DNA from: BOG-908 sp965198855
GTDB taxonomy: Bacteria > Pseudomonadota > Alphaproteobacteria > Acetobacterales > Acetobacteraceae
Direction of reading: 5' to 3'
DNA: 64,000 bases
Assembly: GCA_965198855.1 (NCBI GenBank)
Contig: CBDAPZ010000001.1
Coordinates: 1,798,001 to 1,862,000 of the forward strand
The translations under genes and the position numbers were made by a program. The notes below the pieces were generated by a model. That model was given only the letters and a program-made list of their open reading frames with translations, was not told the DNA's origin and searched no databases. Every line of letters starts with the position of its first letter. Position 1 is the stretch's first letter. Shown one piece after another: positions 8,921-16,691 of this stretch.

Positions 8921-9901
8921 TCAGTGCCCGTTATTTGGGGGTTGAACCGCGGGCGCAGTTCGCACCAGCAGAATGGCGATGCGGCGATTGGAGGGCGCTT
9001 CCGGGGTATCGGGCATCAGGAGATCGCGGTCGCCATGCCCGGTGACGTCGCGGATGCGCGAGTCGGGCAGGCCTGAATCGGTGAGGATACGTCGCGTGGC
9101 GTTGGCGCGTTCCGCCGAGAGATCCCAGTTGGAACGGCCAACGCCGCTATAGGGTGTGGCATCCGTATAGCCGGCGACGGCGACAGGCTCATGCAGGGAT
9201 TGCAGCATCGGCGTCAAGCGCTGCAGTACGGTGGTGGCACGGGCATTGGGCTCGGCCGAGCCGCTGTCGAACATAGGCAGGCCCTCTGCATCGCGTATCT
9301 GTACGCGCAGGCCTTCCGGCGTGAGGTCGATGGAAAGCTGCCGGGCGATCGGCGCAAGTTCAGGGTCGGTGTCGACGGCTTTCTGCATCTGGGCGGCCGC
9401 TTTGGCAAAGGCGGCCTGCTCGGCGCGGCGCGCGACCTCGGCAGCCTGGCGGGCGCCCGGCCCGTTGCCGATGTGCGGTGCTGTTGCCTGCCCTTGGCCG
9501 TTTTGCGACATGTCTTTGCCGGCCTCGGCGTGCACGGTCTTGAGCGCCATGGTGTCGCTGCCGTCATCCTCGACATCGACGGGTGGCGCGTTGGCGTTCA
9601 TCACCGCGACGGTGCCGCGATCGGAGACCGCCTCGCCATCCTCGAACGGCGAGCGGCCGCCCAAGGGCAGGCCGGTGCCGGAATGTGAATTGGTGACGGA
9701 GGCGCTGGGGCTGAAGTAATCGGCCAAGCCGCGGCGCTGCGCCTCTGTCGTCGCGTTGAGCAGCCACATCAGCAGGAAGAACGCCATCATGGCGGTGACG
9801 AAGTCGGCGTAAGCTACTTTCCAGGCGCCGCCATGGTGGCCACCTTCCACAATTTCCTCGCGCCGGATGATCGTGATCGGTTTCGCGTCGCGTTTTGCCA
9901 T
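8921..9901 (-). CDS. motB: Flagellar motor stator protein MotB
   Basis: This 326-residue partner of MotA anchors the stator to peptidoglycan. The N-terminus holds the plug/proton-channel segment GGAWKVAYADFVTAMMAFFL, including the essential Asp of YADF, in a single transmembrane helix. The C-terminal OmpA-like domain shows VAVAGYTDATPYSG and NWDLSAERANATRR. Residues of about 65-190 are a low-complexity Ala/Gly/Asp-rich linker. The start could be ATG 9901 (chosen for GATGGA upstream), ATG 9910 or GTG 9913. The last three differ by only four codons. Confidence 0.93.
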   Translation of the reverse strand: MAKRDAKPITIIRREEIVEGGHHGGAWKVAYADFVTAMMAFFLLMWLLNATTEAQRRGLADYFSPSASVTNSHSGTGLPLGGRSPFEDGEAVSDRGTVAVMNANAPPVDVEDDGSDTMALKTVHAEAGKDMSQNGQGQATAPHIGNGPGARQAAEVARRAEQAAFAKAAAQMQKAVDTDPELAPIARQLSIDLTPEGLRVQIRDAEGLPMFDSGSAEPNARATTVLQRLTPMLQSLHEPVAVAGYTDATPYSGVGRSNWDLSAERANATRRILTDSGLPDSRIRDVTGHGDRDLLMPDTPEAPSNRRIAILLVRTAPAVQPPNNGH

Positions 9902-9947
9902 TGAGTCCATCACATGCTGCGGGCGTGCCCACCATGGAGGGAGCGAC

Positions 9948-11459
9948 TTAATCCGGGGCTAACTTAGTGGTGGCTTGTTTGCCTTGTGGCAGAAGAGTGC
10001 CTGTAGTGCCCGTGGCGCCGGTTACCCGGAATAGCCGGTAGGTCTCCGCGACGATGCCGGCGCGTTTGCGTTGGAGGCTTCCGAGTTGGGTGATCGAGGA
10101 CCAAAGATGCGGGTCCGGTCCGCCATACTCACGGTCGCTGCGGACCAGCAGACCGGTTCGATTGGTGAGCGGCTCGGTCGGCAAGGTCTCGAAGAAGCGC
10201 CAACGTGGCTCGACGCCCATTACGGGGGTGTGCAGGCGAAACGCCAATTCAGAGGCGAGGCCATATTCATCGGCCGCGACGAAGTCGACATTGCCGTGGG
10301 ATTGAGCGACGAACACGCCGCCTGCGAGGTCCGACCAGCCTGCGAGGCGGACGAGGGTGAAATCGAGGAACCGTGGCAGGGCGATCGGCGCGGCCGCGGC
10401 CTGGAGGAACACGAAGGCGGCGATCAGCAGGCCGAGGGCGCTTGCCTGCGGCCAGAAGCGGGCTTTTGGCATGGCGGATGCTGCTATAGCTGCGCCTGGG
10501 AGGATGATCGCGGGCCAATTGGCTTGCACACGTCCGCCGAGCGCATGTTCGCAGAAGATTGCAGCGGGCAGCAGCGTAACGCATGCCAGCAATCCCAGGC
10601 GCTCGTCGCGCTGCCACAGGCTGCGTGCTGCGAAGACCACGCCCAGAATGAGCAGCACGGCGACCCAGGGGGTCGCCAAGCCAACCTGGCCGACCAGCAA
10701 TTCGGTCAGGAACCGGACAGACTGCGCAGGATGCCAGTCGCCACTGCGGCCGCCCTGCTTGAGGAAACTGACGAAACCGTGGGCCGCGTTCCATTCGATG
10801 ACCGGGGCGAAACACAGAGCGGCAAGCGCTCCTCCCGCCCAGAGCTGCCAGACGCGCAGCCAGCGGCGCGCGGAGGGAACGAGCGAGATCCAGGCTGCCA
10901 GCGAGGCGCCGAGCAGCACGGCCGTGTATTTGCTGTCGAGCGCGAGACCCGCACATAGTCCGATGGCGAGCCACCAGGCGGGGCGGCGTGTGCTGATCAG
11001 CCTGCCGCAGGCTGCCAGTGCGGCCATCCAGAAAAACAGGAGCGGCGTGTCGGGGGTCATCACCACGGCACCGACGTTGAGCGCGAGGGTGGCGTTCAGC
11101 AGGCAGACAGCGCGTGGGCCGGCGCGGCGGCCAGGCGCAAAATCCTTGGCTGCCGACATCAGCAGCAAACTGCCGAGCAATGCCGAGATTGGGCCGAGCA
11201 GGCGCACACCGAGCGGTGTGTCGCCGGCGATGAGCGTGCCGATTTTGATCCATAGGGCCACCATGGGCGGGTGGTCGAGATAGCCGGGTGCGAACGCCTT
11301 GGACCAGATCCAGTAATAGGCTTCGTCGGCGGAAAGAGGAGTGCGGGCGGCAACACCGAGGCGGATGGCTGTGAGCAGCAGAAGCAATATGCGCAACCAG
11401 CGTGGGAATAGCCGTTTCGGGTCGTTGCTGACACCGCCTGCAGAAAACTTTAGGCTCAC
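9948..11459 (-). CDS. GT39-type membrane glycosyltransferase (ArnT/PMT-like)
   Basis: This 503-residue polytopic membrane protein belongs to the GT-C superfamily, glycosyltransferase family 39 type, which transfers sugars from polyprenyl-phosphate donors on the periplasmic side. The first periplasmic loop holds the acidic motif LSADEAYYWIW near residue 43 and PGYLDHPPMVALW after it, as in ArnT. About eleven hydrophobic segments follow. It starts at GTG 11459. No lipid A-Ara4N genes are nearby, so the donor and acceptor are unknown. It sits alone between motB and guaA. Confidence 0.85.
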   Translation of the reverse strand: MSLKFSAGGVSNDPKRLFPRWLRILLLLLTAIRLGVAARTPLSADEAYYWIWSKAFAPGYLDHPPMVALWIKIGTLIAGDTPLGVRLLGPISALLGSLLLMSAAKDFAPGRRAGPRAVCLLNATLALNVGAVVMTPDTPLLFFWMAALAACGRLISTRRPAWWLAIGLCAGLALDSKYTAVLLGASLAAWISLVPSARRWLRVWQLWAGGALAALCFAPVIEWNAAHGFVSFLKQGGRSGDWHPAQSVRFLTELLVGQVGLATPWVAVLLILGVVFAARSLWQRDERLGLLACVTLLPAAIFCEHALGGRVQANWPAIILPGAAIAASAMPKARFWPQASALGLLIAAFVFLQAAAAPIALPRFLDFTLVRLAGWSDLAGGVFVAQSHGNVDFVAADEYGLASELAFRLHTPVMGVEPRWRFFETLPTEPLTNRTGLLVRSDREYGGPDPHLWSSITQLGSLQRKRAGIVAETYRLFRVTGATGTTGTLLPQGKQATTKLAPD

Positions 11460-11501
11460 GCAATATGTCCTGACGAGTCGCTCAATGAGGCATCTGCGTC
11501 T

Positions 11502-13061
11502 TCACTCCCACTCGATGGTGCCAGGCGGCTTGCTGGTGATGTCGTAAACGACACGGTTTATGCCGCGTACTTCGTTGACGATGCGGGCGGCGACCCGGGT
11601 GAGAAAACTCATGTCGAATGGATAGACGTCTGCGGTCATGCCGTCGGTGCTCGTCACGGCACGCAATCCGCATACCTGGTCGTAGGTGCGGTAATCGCCC
11701 ATGACGCCCACTGTGCGCACGGGGAGGAGAACGGCGAAGGCCTGCCATATTGCGTCGTAGAGGCCGGCAGACCGTATCTCTTCGAGATAGATCGTGTCGG
11801 CGCGACGAAGAATGTCCAGTTTTTCGCCGGTGATGTCGCCGGGAATGCGGATTGCGAGGCCGGGGCCGGGAAATGGGTGGCGGCCGACAACCGCCTCCTC
11901 GAGACCGAGTTCGCGGCCGAGAACGCGGACCTCGTCCTTAAACAGTTCCCTGAGTGGTTCAACGAGTTTCATCCGCATGCGAGCGGGCAGGCCGCCAACA
12001 TTGTGGTGCGACTTGATCGTCACCGATGGGCCGCCAGTGACCGACACGCTTTCGATCACATCGGGGTAGAGCGTGCCTTGTGCGAGGAAATCCGCACCTC
12101 CGATTTTTGCTGCTTCGTCCTCAAAGACATCGATGAAGAGCTTTCCGATCGTCTTGCGTTTGGTTTCGGGATCGGTGACGCCGGCGAGCGCATCGAGAAA
12201 GAGGGTGGATGCATCGCGATGCACGAGGGGTACGTTGAACCGGTTGCGGAATGTGTTGACCACCTGTTCGGCTTCTCCTGCACGCAGGAGGCCATGGTCG
12301 ACGAAGATGCAGGTGAGTTGGTCGCCGATGGCTTCGTGGATCAGCACGGCGGCGACGGAGCTATCGACGCCCCCGGAGAGGCCGCAGATGACTTTTCCCG
12401 TCCCGACTTGCGCGCGAATGCGTTCGATGGCGGTGAGCTTGAAGTTGGCCATGGTCCAGGTGCCGTGGCAGCCACAGACGTTCTGCGCGAAGTTCTTGAG
12501 CAGAGCGGCGCCGTGCGGGGTGTGGACGACTTCCACATGGAACTGCGTGCCGTAGATTTTCCGTGTCTCGTTGGCGATGGCGGCGAACGGGGCGCCTTCG
12601 CTGCTGGCGACGGCGATGAAGCCATCGGGCGGCTCAGTGACCCGGTCGCCGTGGCTCATCCAGACGGTTTCGCGTGCGCCAACCGGCCAGACGCCGTGGA
12701 AGAGGGTGCAATCCTGCAGCACATCGACAGTGGCGCGGCCGAATTCGCGATGGTCGCTGCCCTGGACGATGCCGCCCAGCTGTTTGACCAGTAATTGCTG
12801 GCCGTAGCAGATGCCGAGGATGGGCAGGCCCATGTCGTAGATGCCGGGGTCTGCGAAAGGCGCGCCCTCTTCTTCTACGCTGGCAGGGCCGCCTGAGAGG
12901 ATGATCCCCAAGGGTGCAAATGCAGCGATTCGCGCGGGATCGGCGGTGAAGGGGAAGATCTCGCAATACACGCCCGCCTCGCGCAGGCGGCGGGCGATGA
13001 GCTGGGTGACCTGGCTACCGAAATCCAGGATGAGTATGCGGTCAGGAGGAAGCTGTTCCAT
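11502..13061 (-). CDS. guaA: GMP synthase (glutamine-hydrolysing)
   Basis: This 519-residue bifunctional enzyme converts XMP, glutamine and ATP to GMP, the last step of guanine nucleotide synthesis. The N-terminal class I glutamine amidotransferase has its nucleophile Cys85 in ILGICYGQQL, and its His appears in GTQFHVEV. The ATP pyrophosphatase P-loop GLSGGVDSSVAAVL follows near residue 230. The C-terminal dimerisation domain ends NRVVYDITSKPPGTIEWE, an exact family ending. I start at ATG 13061 (MEQLPPDRILILDFG). Five extra codons upstream are possible. The length is normal for the family. Confidence 0.97.
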   Translation of the reverse strand: MEQLPPDRILILDFGSQVTQLIARRLREAGVYCEIFPFTADPARIAAFAPLGIILSGGPASVEEEGAPFADPGIYDMGLPILGICYGQQLLVKQLGGIVQGSDHREFGRATVDVLQDCTLFHGVWPVGARETVWMSHGDRVTEPPDGFIAVASSEGAPFAAIANETRKIYGTQFHVEVVHTPHGAALLKNFAQNVCGCHGTWTMANFKLTAIERIRAQVGTGKVICGLSGGVDSSVAAVLIHEAIGDQLTCIFVDHGLLRAGEAEQVVNTFRNRFNVPLVHRDASTLFLDALAGVTDPETKRKTIGKLFIDVFEDEAAKIGGADFLAQGTLYPDVIESVSVTGGPSVTIKSHHNVGGLPARMRMKLVEPLRELFKDEVRVLGRELGLEEAVVGRHPFPGPGLAIRIPGDITGEKLDILRRADTIYLEEIRSAGLYDAIWQAFAVLLPVRTVGVMGDYRTYDQVCGLRAVTSTDGMTADVYPFDMSFLTRVAARIVNEVRGINRVVYDITSKPPGTIEWE

Positions 13062-13117
13062 GGCGACATACAGCACAGCCGCGCGGTGTGCCGCAAGAAA
13101 GAAGCAGATTGTTCTGC

Positions 13118-13951
13118 TTATGTAGTAAAAGTTTTTTGCTTCTTTTTTTCAAAAAAGAAGTCTTTGCTTTCTTCAAGTCTTTGTTTGGCGATCGCCACAT
13201 AATTGGCGTCGACCTCGACTCCGATTCCGGAGCCGCACTCGATCTCGGCTGCTAACAGTGTGGTGCCCGTGCCGGCGAATGGATCCAGCACCACGGGCTC
13301 AGGGCTGCCATGCAGCCGGATGCACCAGCGCGGCAGGTCGATTGGGAACGTGCCCGGGTGGTTATATTTTTCGGCTTTGGTCTGCACCGTCCGGTAGGGA
13401 ATGAACCAGGTATTACCGCGACAGCGTGCATCCTGTGCGTGGCTGCGCCTCGCGATGTTCGATTTATCCTTGAACGGCACGCCGATCGCGAGGCGATCGA
13501 GTTGGACGTCGCCGGCAAGTGTCAGGTGGAAGATGTGTTCGTGGTTGTGGTTCAGGAAGCGCTTGCCCGCCAGAGGTTTGAAGTGCCCGACGCTGTCCTG
13601 TGACGTGGTGATCGACTTGATCCAGGTGATGTGGTTTTGCAGCACGAAGAGGGTGCGCAGACGCACGATCAGTTCGAAGGGCAGCCATGGGCGGCTGTTC
13701 GAGCCTGAAATATTCAGGAAGAACGAGGAATCCGGCTTCATGACACGGCGCACTTCCGTGGCCACTTGCAGCATCCATGCGAGGTACTCCGCTTCGGTGC
13801 GGGTGTCGTCATAGACGCTGTAGCTGAGGTCGAGATTATAGGGTGGTGAGGTGACGACCACATCGACGGAGGCGGCGGCCAGAGCTGGCAGGATGCTCAG
13901 GCAGTCGCCTGTAAAGAGCTGATGCGGGCCGACTCGTGCGGGTTCTGGCAT
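13118..13951 (-). CDS. Solitary site-specific DNA methyltransferase (beta class)
   Basis: This 277-residue SAM-dependent DNA methyltransferase has motifs ordered as in the beta class: FTGDCL (residues 13-18), catalytic TSPPYNL (34-40), then SAM-binding VLDPFAGTGTTLLAA near 222-236. SPPY occurs in N4-cytosine and some N6-adenine enzymes, so the modified base is undecided. It is not CcrM, which has DPPY and a longer C-terminal domain. No restriction endonuclease is adjacent. The last dozen codons (FFFEKKKQKTF) are not family sequence but come from repeat copy A2, so the original stop has been lost or overwritten. Confidence 0.88.
   Translation of the reverse strand: MPEPARVGPHQLFTGDCLSILPALAAASVDVVVTSPPYNLDLSYSVYDDTRTEAEYLAWMLQVATEVRRVMKPDSSFFLNISGSNSRPWLPFELIVRLRTLFVLQNHITWIKSITTSQDSVGHFKPLAGKRFLNHNHEHIFHLTLAGDVQLDRLAIGVPFKDKSNIARRSHAQDARCRGNTWFIPYRTVQTKAEKYNHPGTFPIDLPRWCIRLHGSPEPVVLDPFAGTGTTLLAAEIECGSGIGVEVDANYVAIAKQRLEESKDFFFEKKKQKTFTT
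13121..13175 (-). repeat. Family A hairpin repeat, copy 2 (runs into a gene)
   Basis: GCTTCTTTTTTTC and AAAAAAGAAG form the stem, with AAAAGTTTTTT on one side. It lies between guaA and the methyltransferase gene and is translated as the methyltransferase's C-terminal FFFEKKKQKTFTT. Confidence 0.75.
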
Positions 13952-13978
13952 GCCGGCATCAAAGCACGGCGTAGCCGA

Positions 13979-15133
13979 TCAGCGCACCGGGCGGGGCAGT
14001 AGCAGGTATTCGGTGCCGGATTGGTGCATGCGACCTGCTTCCTGCTCTGCCAGGGCGCCAAAACCGAAGAAGATGTCGGTTCGAGCAGGACCCTTGATGT
14101 CGGTGCCAGAATCCTGGGCGAGAAGCAGACGGCGCAACGGGGCGCCGGTGATCGAGTCGGTGGTGTCGATGAAAATCGGCGCGCCGAGCGGGACGGCGTG
14201 GGGATCGACTGCGGCGCTGCGGTTAGCCACAAGATTTACGCCCAAGGCGCCAGGCGGACCTGCCAGGACATCGGTATCGGTCAGAATGCGAAAAAAGACG
14301 TAGTCCTCGTTCTGATCCATGAGCGCTTTGGCGTCGCCCGGATGGGCTTGGAGCCAAGCCTTGATGGACTGCATGCTGATATCGTTCGAGGCCAATGCAT
14401 TACGTTGGAGCAGCAGGCGCCCAATTGGCGTGTAGTCGCGGCCATTCTTGCCGTCATAGCCGACGCGGGTGACGGTCCCATCGGGCAGACGGACGCGTCC
14501 AGCCCCTTGTATCTGCAGAAAGAACAAATCGATGGGATCGTGCAGCCAGAGAAGGGGTTGACCGGTATGCCCCATGGCACCGGCCTCGATCTCCGTGCGA
14601 GAGAAATACGGCTGCAGCTTGCCGTCGACCATGCGGCCGACACGGGGGGCTGCTTTCGGGTCTGCGGAAGGCAGTTGCAGCAGGTCGGAGGGGCGGCCGT
14701 AGAGCGGCACTTTGTGAGCGGCATCCTGAAACAGCGAGCCTGGCACTTCCGGCTCGTAATAGCCGGTGAACAGGCCAGGCGCCGACAGCTTGTACGCTTG
14801 GAACCATGTCTCGTAGAAATGTCGGACTCCCCCGGCATCATCGGCGGTCAGAGACGCGGCAGCGATGCACCCGGCTGACCAGTGGCCTGCCCGGCCGCCA
14901 TAGGTCGAGGCGAGGCCCTGGCCGCCGAGCGTCGTGTCGGCCGGCAAGGAGGCGAAGCGATGGCACTCTGCGCGCAAGGCGGTGAACGTTTCGTTTTGAG
15001 TGTCGACGCTCCAGCCTGGGATCTCGTCAAAGCGCACGGTCTCCATGGCTGTCGTCGGTGGGGGGGTGGGCTGGCTCACGCAGCCAAACAACATCGCGGC
15101 CGAAAGCGCCGCCAAGCTACCAAGAAGACGCAT
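13979..15133 (-). CDS. mltA: Membrane-bound lytic murein transglycosylase A
   Basis: This 384-residue MltA-type lytic transglycosylase cleaves the MurNAc-GlcNAc bond of peptidoglycan and forms 1,6-anhydro-MurNAc. The N-terminus is a lipoprotein signal with lipobox Cys18 (AMLFGC), so it is probably anchored in the outer membrane. The MltA beta domain (FTGYYEPEVPGS, QIQGAGRVRLPDG) and C-terminal 3D domain are seen. The 3D domain includes the key Asp residues of AQDSGTDIKG and ARTDIFFG. The gene follows the Tim44-like gene on the same strand, a common alphaproteobacterial pairing. Confidence 0.93.
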   Translation of the reverse strand: MRLLGSLAALSAAMLFGCVSQPTPPPTTAMETVRFDEIPGWSVDTQNETFTALRAECHRFASLPADTTLGGQGLASTYGGRAGHWSAGCIAAASLTADDAGGVRHFYETWFQAYKLSAPGLFTGYYEPEVPGSLFQDAAHKVPLYGRPSDLLQLPSADPKAAPRVGRMVDGKLQPYFSRTEIEAGAMGHTGQPLLWLHDPIDLFFLQIQGAGRVRLPDGTVTRVGYDGKNGRDYTPIGRLLLQRNALASNDISMQSIKAWLQAHPGDAKALMDQNEDYVFFRILTDTDVLAGPPGALGVNLVANRSAAVDPHAVPLGAPIFIDTTDSITGAPLRRLLLAQDSGTDIKGPARTDIFFGFGALAEQEAGRMHQSGTEYLLLPRPVR

Positions 15134-15219
15134 TAAGCGATTAGATCCCGTCTGTTACCGGCAGAGAATGGGCGCATGCCGGCGGGTATCCGACAAGCAC
15201 CCACAATTTATAGATACGC

Positions 15220-15885
15220 TCACGCGCTATGAGCCGCCGCGAGCCGCCATGTCAGATCGGGTTGGCCGAGCCGACGTTCGAAGGCCCAGATATCGGAAAT
15301 CTCTGTCACGGCGTCAGTCCCCGCAACAGGGTTGCCGGATTTGTCGCTGGTCATGTTCACCTGGCGTGAGACAAACCGCATTGTGATGGTCGCATCCTGA
15401 CCCGTGAGTGCAGCATCCGTGATGGTCGCCTCCTCAATCTCACGTATCTCCGTGCGCTGCGTTTCGCCGGATTCTTCGCGCGCGGCGATCACGCGCTCGA
15501 ATGCGGAAAACGTCTCGTCGGCGAGAAGCGTGCGTAGCCTCGCCCGGTCACCGGCGGCGAAGGCCGCCACGATCATCCGGAAAGCGTGTTCGGCGCCGGA
15601 CAGAAACTGCGCCGCATCGAAGCGCTTATCGGCAGCGCGGATCGCAGCCAAGGTGCGGCCGACGGGGCCCGCGGGATCAGGCAAGGGACGGGCAGTCGGG
15701 GGCGCAGGCTCGACTTGGCCATCGATCACGGGGGCGCCGGTACGAGCCGCCGGTCGCGCGGGCGCTGTCGGCGCGCCCTCAAATCCGGTCCGCTTGCCCA
15801 GAATGCTGCGCAGACGCAGCACCAGGAAGGCTGCAATCATCGCAAAAAGAACCAGGTCGATCGGGAAGCCACCCGCCGCTTGCAC
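15220..15885 (-). CDS. Tim44/TimA-like domain protein
   Basis: This protein of about 221 residues has one N-terminal hydrophobic segment (FPIDLVLFAMIAAFLVLRL), a Pro/Ala-rich linker of roughly 60 residues, then a Tim44-like domain in the last 130 residues (FRMIVAAFAAGDRARLRTLL, followed by a beta-rich section). The mitochondrial homologue is a peripheral component of the protein import motor. The bacterial role is not settled. I prefer GTG 15885 because GGAG lies eight bases upstream and homologues begin near this point. GTG 15894 adds three codons. The next gene on the strand is mltA. Confidence 0.82.
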   Translation of the reverse strand: MQAAGGFPIDLVLFAMIAAFLVLRLRSILGKRTGFEGAPTAPARPAARTGAPVIDGQVEPAPPTARPLPDPAGPVGRTLAAIRAADKRFDAAQFLSGAEHAFRMIVAAFAAGDRARLRTLLADETFSAFERVIAAREESGETQRTEIREIEEATITDAALTGQDATITMRFVSRQVNMTSDKSGNPVAGTDAVTEISDIWAFERRLGQPDLTWRLAAAHSA

Positions 15886-16045
15886 TCGCGCCACTCCGTC
15901 TTGATGTCACCGCACATAGGCGCTGGTTGGATCAAGGGCAACGCTGCGCCGTCTCGCCCAGCGTCCCAGGTGCTTGCGCCTAGGTGGGCTGGATCAACCA
16001 GAACACCGATTGCAGTTGAGAAAAATCGCGCCTAGGTGCAGCCCC

Positions 16046-16579
16046 ATGATTCTCATGCGACATGGACAGAGTGAGTTCAATCTTCACTTCTCCGCCACGA
16101 AACGCGACCCCGGGATACGCGACCCGCGCCTGACACCGCTGGGGCAGGCACAGGCCGAGAAGGCCACCGAAGCCATGCGAGCGGCTAAGATCACCCGTAT
16201 CATGGCCTCGCCTTATACGCGGGCATTGCAAACCGCGGCGCCCTCGGCGCATGCCTTGGGGCTGCCGGTGCAGATCAATCCCGGCGTGCGGGAACGCTAC
16301 CATTTCACCTGCGACATCGGCTCTTCGCGCTGTGATCTCGCCGCAGCGTGGCCGGACCATGATTTTGCGGATCTGCCGGAAAACTGGTGGCCGAGCGAGA
16401 CCGAGAGCCCGGAGAGCGTCGACGCACGCGCGAAACTGTTTGTTGCGCAGATGCGGCTGGCTCCCGATTGGGAACATACAATGGTGGTTAGCCATTGGGC
16501 GTTTATTCTCGCGCTCACCGGGGAAAGTCTCGATAACGGGGCATGGATCAGGTTTGATCCGCATACCCACGACTCCTAA
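16046..16579 (+). CDS. Histidine phosphatase (phosphoglycerate-mutase-like) family protein
   Basis: This 177-residue protein is of the histidine phosphatase superfamily. The catalytic His6 lies in LMRHGQSEFN, the conserved Arg in ASPYTRALQTA, and the second catalytic His in VVSHWAFI. It is short and lacks the insertions of glycolytic mutases, so a small-molecule or protein phosphatase is more likely than GpmA. The ATG at 16046 starts directly before the motif. The open frame upstream is not family-like. The substrate is unknown. Confidence 0.88.
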   Translation: MILMRHGQSEFNLHFSATKRDPGIRDPRLTPLGQAQAEKATEAMRAAKITRIMASPYTRALQTAAPSAHALGLPVQINPGVRERYHFTCDIGSSRCDLAAAWPDHDFADLPENWWPSETESPESVDARAKLFVAQMRLAPDWEHTMVVSHWAFILALTGESLDNGAWIRFDPHTHDS

Positions 16580-16691
16580 GTAAGAATGGGGGCAATGACG
16601 CCATTTCCCGCAAACCTCTCAGCGATCTCTGCGGTCTTTCCGCACACAGTTTCCCACCTTATTGTGGGTGACCTACAGACCGGACCTGCTC

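Noticed and set aside
10267..11463. Long open frame on minus (398 codons) inside the GT39 gene
   Set aside because: It is another frame of the glycosyltransferase, is rich in Arg/Pro/His as expected from a shifted GC-rich gene, and has no family resemblance.
13118..13951. CcrM (GANTC cell-cycle methyltransferase)
   Set aside because: CcrM has DPPY and a longer C-terminal domain. This protein has SPPY, is 277 residues and ends in repeat-derived codons.
16651..16668. CCCAC-CTTATT-GTGGG hairpin before ppiD
   Set aside because: The stem is only five pairs and has no T-run, which is too weak to call a terminator or riboswitch.
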